Below are positions 4,879-9,655 of a DNA stretch of 9,655 nucleotides, one piece after another. Made by a program: the position numbers and the translations under genes. The notes under the pieces were generated by a model. It saw nothing but the letters and a program-made list of their open reading frames with translations. It did not search any database and was not told the origin of the DNA. The DNA comes from Acidimicrobiales bacterium. GTDB taxonomy: Bacteria > Actinomycetota > Acidimicrobiia > Acidimicrobiales > SHLQ01. Positions within the stretch are counted from its first letter, which is position 1, and each line of letters begins with the position of its first letter. The DNA is taken from assembly GCA_013002375.1 (NCBI GenBank), contig JABDJW010000434.1, forward strand, positions 1 through 9,655, given 5' to 3'.

Positions 4879-6138
4879 TCAGGCCGACTGCGCCGCTGGT
4901 TCGACAACCGGGGCCGAGCGCACGGTCTGGGTCCATGCCCGGGTGTGATCGTGCGCTTGGTCGAGGCTGAACTGCGTACGAACTCGCTCGAGGCCCCGCT
5001 CGATCAGCATCTCGCGCCGAGCATGGTCGGTCGCGATCGCGATCATCTCTTGGGCCAGGTCGGCGATGATCTGTTCCCGGCTCCAGACATCGACCAACAC
5101 GCCGGCGTCGCCGAGGGTGGCCGGCACGGCGCCGGTCTTCAGCGCGATGACGACGGTGCCGATCGCCATCGACAAGATCGGCAGGGTGCCGCCCGCGTCC
5201 CGGTGGCTCGGGAACACGAGCGCAGTCGCCCGGGAGATGTGCTCGCGCTCCTGTTCGCGGTGCATCGCACCGTGCACCGTGACCGAGTTGCGCAGGCCGA
5301 GATCGTCGACGAGCTTCACCAGACGGTCGTGTTCGGGTCCGGTACCGATGAGGTCCAGGTGGGCGTCATGGCGGGCGGCAACGACCTGGGCGAACGCTTC
5401 GATGCCGAGCTGATGGCCCTTCCAGTGCAGCTGGCGCCCCGACATGACGAACCGGACCGAATCGGGGTCACTTGGCGGGTAACGACGGGCTTGTTCGATC
5501 TGGGCGGTATCGAGCGAGAACGGTGGACGGAAGACCACCGCGTTCTTGGCCCCCGCGGCTCGGAGTCGATTGGCGGTCACCGGAGTGGCCGCCACCATGA
5601 CGGTGGACTCGGATTCGGCCATGCGACGCCAGTTGGGGGTACGCATGCCCAACTCCTGCAGGGTGCGGCGGATGAGATCGTCGATGCGGGCGCGGAAGCC
5701 CCTCGGGGCCAGGGCTTCGGGCGTCCACTCGCCGCCGGTCACCGGCCCGAAGATGTGCGGCACGCCGAGCCGCACGAGGGGAACCGGCATCCAAAACGCC
5801 GAGAACGACGCGTATTGGGTGATGTCGAGGCCGTGTTCCTTGTGGATCTTGCTGGCCGCCCGCATGGCCCGCCGGAGCCAGAAGTAGCAGTGCACCGTGT
5901 CGCCCCACTTGGCGCCGGTCTGCAGGGGGCCCACCTTCTCCGGTAGGTGGATGTAGACCCATTCGATGTTCGGCGGTGTCTGGGCGGCCTCGATGGCGGC
6001 CCGGTTGCTGGCTTTGGTGAGGACCCAGGTCTGGTGGTCCCGAGCGGCCAGTTGAGCGGCCTGCCAGCCGAGCCCGGGGTCGGAGCCCGCGTTGGGAATG
6101 CAGTCGTAGGCGACGACGAGCATCTTGGATCTGGTCAT
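4879..6138 (-). CDS. GT4-type glycosyltransferase with degenerate E-x7-E motif, 419 aa
   Basis: A GT-B-fold, retaining-type glycosyltransferase that would add a sugar from a nucleotide donor to the growing lipid-linked chain on the cytoplasmic face. The N-terminal domain opens with KMLVVAYDCIPNAGSDPGLGW, a donor/acceptor loop common in GT4 enzymes that act on glycans. The C-terminal domain has MSGRQLHWKGHQLGIEAFA (Arg235 and Lys240, phosphate binding), DLIGTGPEHDRL, VHGAM and FPSHRDAGGTLPILSMAIG. In that last motif, E-x7-E enzymes have Glu at both ends; here Asp314 and Leu322 stand there. The ATG at 6138 gives a normal length with two residue pairs before the first strand. ATG 6123 (MLVVAYD) is an alternative. 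There is no clear ribosome site, and the upstream reading to 6366 crosses the divergent gene and is rejected. It is convergent with the epimerase and divergent from the next glycosyltransferase. Confidence 0.9.
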   Translation of the reverse strand: MTRSKMLVVAYDCIPNAGSDPGLGWQAAQLAARDHQTWVLTKASNRAAIEAAQTPPNIEWVYIHLPEKVGPLQTGAKWGDTVHCYFWLRRAMRAASKIHKEHGLDITQYASFSAFWMPVPLVRLGVPHIFGPVTGGEWTPEALAPRGFRARIDDLIRRTLQELGMRTPNWRRMAESESTVMVAATPVTANRLRAAGAKNAVVFRPPFSLDTAQIEQARRYPPSDPDSVRFVMSGRQLHWKGHQLGIEAFAQVVAARHDAHLDLIGTGPEHDRLVKLVDDLGLRNSVTVHGAMHREQEREHISRATALVFPSHRDAGGTLPILSMAIGTVVIALKTGAVPATLGDAGVLVDVWSREQIIADLAQEMIAIATDHARREMLIERGLERVRTQFSLDQAHDHTRAWTQTVRSAPVVEPAAQSA

Positions 6139-6158
6139 GAAACTCGCACCAGAGATCG

Positions 6159-6164
6159 AGCGTA
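6159..6164 (-). promoter_or_regulatory. Weak -10-like box TACGCT upstream of the minus-strand GT4 gene
   Basis: TACGCT on the minus strand ends 20 nt before the ATG at 6138 and would give a short leader. No acceptable -35 is found at 16-18 bp. It is the only TANNNT hexamer I could pick out close to this start. Confidence 0.2.
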
Positions 6165-6250
6165 CACAGCAGCGAATTTCCAAGCCACCTGGCATGGTGG
6201 GCCGTACGACCCTTTCCGGGCGGAATCTCCGGCCGTCGGTCGCAGGCCGG

Positions 6251-6256
6251 TACGAT
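6251..6256 (+). promoter_or_regulatory. Candidate leaderless -10 box TACGAT before the plus-strand GT4 gene
   Basis: TACGAT is followed by 7 nt and the ATG at 6264, with no Shine-Dalgarno sequence between, so a leaderless transcript is likely. The -35 region (TCCGGC at 6228-6233) is not recognisable. It lies in the 125-bp divergent region 6139-6263, which also holds a short inverted repeat CCACC-N6-GGTGG (6185-6200). Confidence 0.4.
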
Positions 6257-6263
6257 TGGGTCG

Positions 6264-7427
6264 ATGAGAGTGCTCTGGTTGGCGGGGGATTTCTTCGACC
6301 CGCCGGCGAACGGGCTCTTTCGGTACTCGAAGGATGTTGCCCGGGCGATGCAGGGAGCCGGCGCAAGGGTCGACTTCATCGGCCGTCGCCGCGACGACCA
6401 AGCCGGCGCCGTCGACGACTGGACGTTGCTCGAATCCCACACCGTGCCTGCGGCGCGCAAGCTACTGGGGCGATGGCCGGTGAAGGTGGCCGACGTCTGG
6501 GGGGACGACTACGGCGAGGCCGTGCGGGCCGCGGTGGCCGCCACCAGCTACGACGTCGTGGTGATCGATCATCTTCGAGCCGCCGGCGCACTTCACCTCC
6601 TGCCCGATGACCAGCCGATCATCTACCTCAGCCACAACGACGAGAGTGTGGTGAAGAGGGACAGTGCGGATCGCCTGCGGTACCCCAAGAAGGCGTTGAT
6701 GCGCTGGGACGAGCGCAAGATCACCAAGCTGGAGAACGAGCTTCTGGAGCGGGCGCTGGTCATCACTGCGATCGCCGAGCCGGATCGGCAGAGTTTTGGC
6801 GCCCGGGTTGCCGATGGCACCGACCGCATCCTCACCGTCGAGCCGCCCTATCGGGGACCGCGCGTCGAGGCGCGAGCGATCGACGTCGACACGCCGCGAC
6901 GGGTTGTGATCTTGAACAACCTCGGGTGGAGTGTGAAGCTCCACAACACCCTCGAGTTCATCGAGCAGACCAAGCGGCTCGCCGAGGGCGGTGTGGAAAT
7001 CATCGTGGCCGGCGGGTGGTCCGACAGCCGGCGATTGCGAAGGCGCTACCCCTGGGTCCATTTCGCCGGATTCGTTCCCGATCTCAATGCGTTGTTGGCG
7101 GAGACCCGCATCGGGCTGGTGTACGAGCCGGTGGGCGGCGGCTTCAAGATGAAGACCCTCGATTACGTGTTCCGGCGGGTGCCCATGGTGGTGCTCAAGG
7201 GCTCGATCGTGGGCATCCCGCTTCAGCCGGGTGTGCACTACGTCGAGGCCGCCAACGCAGTCACCATGGTCGATGCCTGCCTCCGGCTCGTCGACGACGT
7301 CGATGCACTGAACGACATGCAAAACCGCACGTACGAGGCGCTGGACGGCCGGTTCACGGCCGAGGACATCGGACCGCGCCTGTGTGCATTCGTGGAGGAG
7401 AGATTGGCGCGGCGGTCCTCGGCCTAG
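6264..7427 (+). CDS. GT4-like glycosyltransferase, 387 aa
   Basis: A GT-B-fold glycosyltransferase predicted to extend the lipid-linked glycan in the cytoplasm. The start MRVLWLAGDFFDPPANGLFRY is the usual first strand and glycine loop, with GLFRYS in place of the common GGxxRY. SHNDE at residues 123-127 resembles the HN-E motif of this group. The second domain begins near residue 213 (RRVVILNNLGW). It continues with IIVAGGWSDSRRL and FAGFVPDLNALL, then VYEPVGGGFKMKTLDYVFRRVPMVV, where Lys297 and Asp300 stand in the donor-binding loop that in relatives reads K-x-x-E. The domain pattern is clear but individual motifs are loose, so the donor sugar cannot be guessed. There is no signal peptide. 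The ATG has a -10-like box 7 nt upstream and no ribosome site. Its TAG stop shares a CTAG with the stop of the convergent GT2 gene. Confidence 0.85.
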   Translation: MRVLWLAGDFFDPPANGLFRYSKDVARAMQGAGARVDFIGRRRDDQAGAVDDWTLLESHTVPAARKLLGRWPVKVADVWGDDYGEAVRAAVAATSYDVVVIDHLRAAGALHLLPDDQPIIYLSHNDESVVKRDSADRLRYPKKALMRWDERKITKLENELLERALVITAIAEPDRQSFGARVADGTDRILTVEPPYRGPRVEARAIDVDTPRRVVILNNLGWSVKLHNTLEFIEQTKRLAEGGVEIIVAGGWSDSRRLRRRYPWVHFAGFVPDLNALLAETRIGLVYEPVGGGFKMKTLDYVFRRVPMVVLKGSIVGIPLQPGVHYVEAANAVTMVDACLRLVDDVDALNDMQNRTYEALDGRFTAEDIGPRLCAFVEERLARRSSA

Positions 7428-8359
7428 GCCCGCCGGCGGTGGCTCGAAACCACGACGTTCACCGCGCCGAGCATCTGTCCCGCACCGATCAGGCTGGTGC
7501 GGGCGCCCGATGCCGCACCGGCGAGGCCGCCGCGAGGCAAGCGGAACAGCCCACGGAACAATCCGCCGCCGACCCGGGCTGCGCCGACGACGATGTGGCG
7601 GGCTCGCACCAGCAGCTTGGCCGGGCCGCGGCGCAACGAGAGGTCGGCGCGGCTCATGATGTTGCCGTCGCGCAACAGGCGCCGAATGATCGCCTGCCGC
7701 GTCGTTCGGTGGGGTGGCACCCACTCGGTTGCGGCTGCGTCGGGAGCGAAGGCGATCCGAAACCCGTCCCGCTGGAGCCGGAGCCCGAGCTGATAGTCCT
7801 CGCCGTCGAATCCGAACTCGTCGTCGAAAGCCGCCGCGCGGCCGTCCGTCAGCCGCTGGGCGATCGTGGCCTGCAGCAACGCGTTGTTCGTGGTTAGCCA
7901 GCCGGCGTCGGCGTCGGGAGCCGGGCTCTCGGAGGCCCAGGTCGCCGTCGCGGTCACCCACGCCGGCGGCGGCTGTTCGTAGCGATACTCGACCGGTCCG
8001 ACGACCGCTGCCGCGCCGGTCGCAGCCTGCCGCTGGGTGAGGGCGCGGAGCCAGCTGGGAGAGACCTCCTCGTCGTCGTCGAAGAATCCCACGAAGTCGG
8101 TGCCGCAAACGTCGAGGACGAGGTTGCGAGCGGCGGCGATGCCGGGGCGGTCCTGTACGCGATAGGAGAAGCCGGGCAGATCGGCGAACTCGGCACACAC
8201 CGCCTTGGCCGACTGGTCCGGGTCGTTGTCGACGACAATCGTGGTCGTCCAGTCGTAGCCGGGCGCCGGGTGGTCGAGGTTTCGTACCGACTGGAGGGCG
8301 GTGCGCAATTGCTCGGGCCGACGGTAGGTCACCAGCGCCACGCTGACCGTAGCGGTCAT
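7424..8359 (-). CDS. GT2-family glycosyltransferase, 311 aa
   Basis: A GT-A-fold inverting glycosyltransferase. The N-terminus TATVSVALVTYRRPEQLRTAL is the classic GT2 opening, followed by IVVDNDP and AAARN. The metal-binding DxD region is FFDDDEEVSP (Asp94-96). TTNNALLQ (Asn158-159) matches the acceptor-loop position, and FDGEDYQLGLRLQRDGFRI contains Glu187-Asp188, the usual base region. The C-terminal 60 residues (about 250-305) are Arg-, Gly- and Ala-rich with hydrophobic stretches, probably a membrane-associating tail. The ATG at 8359 overlaps the stop of the upstream ligase gene as ATGA, so the two are co-translated from one message, and this enzyme probably makes a sugar linkage in the same polymer. 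Its TAG shares four bases with the convergent GT4 gene. Confidence 0.9.
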   Translation of the reverse strand: MTATVSVALVTYRRPEQLRTALQSVRNLDHPAPGYDWTTTIVVDNDPDQSAKAVCAEFADLPGFSYRVQDRPGIAAARNLVLDVCGTDFVGFFDDDEEVSPSWLRALTQRQAATGAAAVVGPVEYRYEQPPPAWVTATATWASESPAPDADAGWLTTNNALLQATIAQRLTDGRAAAFDDEFGFDGEDYQLGLRLQRDGFRIAFAPDAAATEWVPPHRTTRQAIIRRLLRDGNIMSRADLSLRRGPAKLLVRARHIVVGAARVGGGLFRGLFRLPRGGLAGAASGARTSLIGAGQMLGAVNVVVSSHRRRA

Positions 8360-9655
8360 TGCTGAGGCTGCCAGGCGTCGAATCTGGCGCGCCGCTTCTG
8401 CTCGAGCTGCGCCATGTGTTTCGGGCTCCGATGAGCTCCGGCCTGCACGATCATCATCACCAGCACCGCCCAGTAGATCGTGCGGCCCATCATGCCCTGC
8501 TCGGTCACCATCGAGATGAGGGCGAAGGACAGCATGGTGAGCGGCCACAGGCCCATCACGCCTGGTGTCACCTGAATCAGTCGGGCGGCGCGGATCGCCG
8601 ACCGGGCGTAGAGCAACGCGAACAACGTCAGGCCGAGCAGCCCGATCTCGAGGTAGTAGTCGAAGAAGCCGTTGTGGGCATGGGGCGGCAGCCAGTCGTT
8701 CTGGACCCAGATCTCATGGGACGGAGAAAAATAGCCGGTCCAGAATGCATTCCACCCGGCGCCCAGGATCGGCCGTTCGGCCGCTACCGTCCAAAGGTCT
8801 TCCCACAGGTCGGTCCGGCCCGACAGGGTGATGTCGCGGCCCAGGTAGCTGGCGATCGAGGCCAGGTTGGTCGCGGTGATGGCCATGCCGGCCGCCGCGC
8901 CGCCGACCATCGTGATCGCGACGGCGCCGTAGAGGGTCCTGCGGGCCCGAAACGCCTGGAAGACGATGGCCATCGCGGTGACAAGGCCGGCGGCGACCAA
9001 GGCGGTCTTGGAGTTGCTGCCGAGCAGCACGACGATGCTCATGCCCGCACAGGAGTACCAGATCGTCCGGCGTCGACGGTCTTCGCGTGCGGTGAGCGCG
9101 AACACGATGGTTGCGAACGCGGCGATTCGACCGAGCTGGTTCTTCTGCAGGAATGTGCCGGTCCAGGACGCGCCGGTGCCGGCGCGGGTATCGACCGCCT
9201 GCCCGTATTGGGGAACGCCGAGTGAGAAGGCGATCTGGATGATGAGTCCGGTCGCGAGCACGAAGGCCACCATCCGCATGACCTTGCGCACGTCGTACCG
9301 GGTGGCCAAGTAGTACCCGAACAACGTGGTGAGGGCCAACGCCGAACTGCGGCGGAAGGTGACCCCGAATCGGGCCGACCACAGCGTGGATGCGACGATG
9401 AAGACGATGAGCGCGGCCAAAAGCGGCTCGCGACCGACGACCTTCTCCATCACTCGCCAGTTGCCGTTGAGGCGGGTTATGACGAGCATCATCAGGCCGC
9501 CGAAGAACAAGGCGGCCAGCGCGCCGCCCTCGGCTTGGGCGGTCACCTCGGTGTTCGAGATCGAGAACCATTCGGTCGGCAGACCGAAGGCCAAGAAGAA
9601 CATGACGGCCAGCGTCAAGAGCTCCTCGGCCAGGGGAGGAGCCGTGACGCGGGGT
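8356..9655 (-). CDS. O-antigen ligase/polymerase (Wzy/WaaL-type), 5' end probably beyond the window
   Basis: A multi-pass membrane protein that joins or polymerises undecaprenyl-linked glycans on the outer face of the membrane. In 420 residues counted from the TTG at 9618, I see about ten to twelve hydrophobic segments. They include residues 1-15, 31-48, 65-82, 114-134, 163-177, 185-201, 229-248, 317-338, 355-372 and 380-395. The large external loop before residue 317 contains SGRTDLWEDLW, ERPILGAGWNAFW and PPHAHNGFFDYYLEIGLLG. The last holds His313/His315 and Asn316, the hallmark of the Wzy_C family. The frame stays open from 9618 to the window end (encoding TAPPLAEEL just before), so the true start is uncertain: TTG 9618, ATG 9603, or, more likely, outside. 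The C-terminal tail is basic and cytoplasmic. Sequence does not separate ligase from polymerase; in a Gram-positive-type actinobacterium, polymerase is the better guess. Confidence 0.88.
   Translation of the reverse strand, partial: PRVTAPPLAEELLTLAVMFFLAFGLPTEWFSISNTEVTAQAEGGALAALFFGGLMMLVITRLNGNWRVMEKVVGREPLLAALIVFIVASTLWSARFGVTFRRSSALALTTLFGYYLATRYDVRKVMRMVAFVLATGLIIQIAFSLGVPQYGQAVDTRAGTGASWTGTFLQKNQLGRIAAFATIVFALTAREDRRRRTIWYSCAGMSIVVLLGSNSKTALVAAGLVTAMAIVFQAFRARRTLYGAVAITMVGGAAAGMAITATNLASIASYLGRDITLSGRTDLWEDLWTVAAERPILGAGWNAFWTGYFSPSHEIWVQNDWLPPHAHNGFFDYYLEIGLLGLTLFALLYARSAIRAARLIQVTPGVMGLWPLTMLSFALISMVTEQGMMGRTIYWAVLVMMIVQAGAHRSPKHMAQLEQKRRARFDAWQPQQ

Noticed and set aside
4945..5946. 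Plus-strand open frame (333 codons)
   Set aside because: Antisense shadow of the minus-strand GT4 gene, with no motif or ribosome site of its own.
6185..6200. CCACC-N6-GGTGG inverted repeat between the divergent GT4 genes, as an operator
   Set aside because: Only five pairs, not overlapping any convincing promoter element; expected by chance in sequence of this composition.
6462..8198. Minus-strand open frame of 578 codons, the longest in the window
   Set aside because: It spans the antisense of the plus-strand GT4 and an alternative frame of GT2, is Arg/Pro-rich low-complexity, and crosses two well-supported genes.
8359..9225. Plus-strand open frame (288 codons)
   Set aside because: Antisense of the membrane ligase/polymerase; composition is dominated by Gly, Arg and His, as in mirror frames.
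1..9655. Phage, insertion-sequence, CRISPR, toxin-antitoxin or other defence-type system
   Set aside because: No transposase, integrase, nuclease or repeat-spacer pattern is visible. All but the two genes at 282-1231 fit ordinary surface-polysaccharide synthesis.

Overview
The window is a stretch of high-G+C bacterial chromosome, dense with genes, that builds and exports a cell-surface polysaccharide. G+C-rich codon choice, frequent GTG/TTG starts and several apparently leaderless genes (a TANNNT -10 box 7-8 nt before the start codon) point to an actinobacterium. The protein flavour suggests an Acidimicrobiia-type (Ilumatobacter-like) lineage, but that placement is inference.

Layout, left to right. 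(1) Positions 1-162, minus strand: the first 54 codons of a membrane-anchored protein that resembles the start of a Wzz/Wzc-type chain-length protein. (2) Positions 282-1824, plus strand: a 63-residue unknown protein, an alpha/beta-hydrolase-fold protein whose nucleophile position is Gly, and a low-molecular-weight (Wzb-type) tyrosine phosphatase. (3) Positions 1936-2685, plus: a short polyisoprenyl-phosphate sugar-1-phosphate transferase that would start glycan assembly. (4) Positions 2762-3649, minus: a WecG/TagA/CpsF glycosyltransferase. (5) Positions 3820-4866, plus: a nucleotide-sugar epimerase of the CDP-tyvelose/paratose epimerase-like type. (6) Positions 4879-6138 (minus) and 6264-7427 (plus): two GT4-type glycosyltransferases. 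(7) Positions 7424-8359 and 8356 to the window edge, minus: a GT2 glycosyltransferase and an O-antigen ligase/polymerase, overlapping by ATGA.

How they would work together: the sugar transferase loads the first sugar phosphate on undecaprenyl phosphate, and the WecG-like, GT4 and GT2 enzymes extend it on the cytoplasmic side. The epimerase supplies one of the sugars. The multi-pass Wzy/WaaL-type protein polymerises or ligates the product outside the membrane. The phosphatase, perhaps with the left-edge protein, would tune chain length or export.

The cluster is not one operon. Orientation flips repeatedly, convergent genes nearly touch (12 bp apart, or sharing a CTAG stop), and separate promoters can be proposed. 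The least ordinary points are two promoters with identical geometry (TCGACA-N17-TANNNT-N8-start), three enzymes with substitutions at textbook active-site positions, and well-formed palindromes in control regions. I see no tRNA, rRNA, CRISPR array or insertion sequence, and no gene-free stretch over 300 bases.
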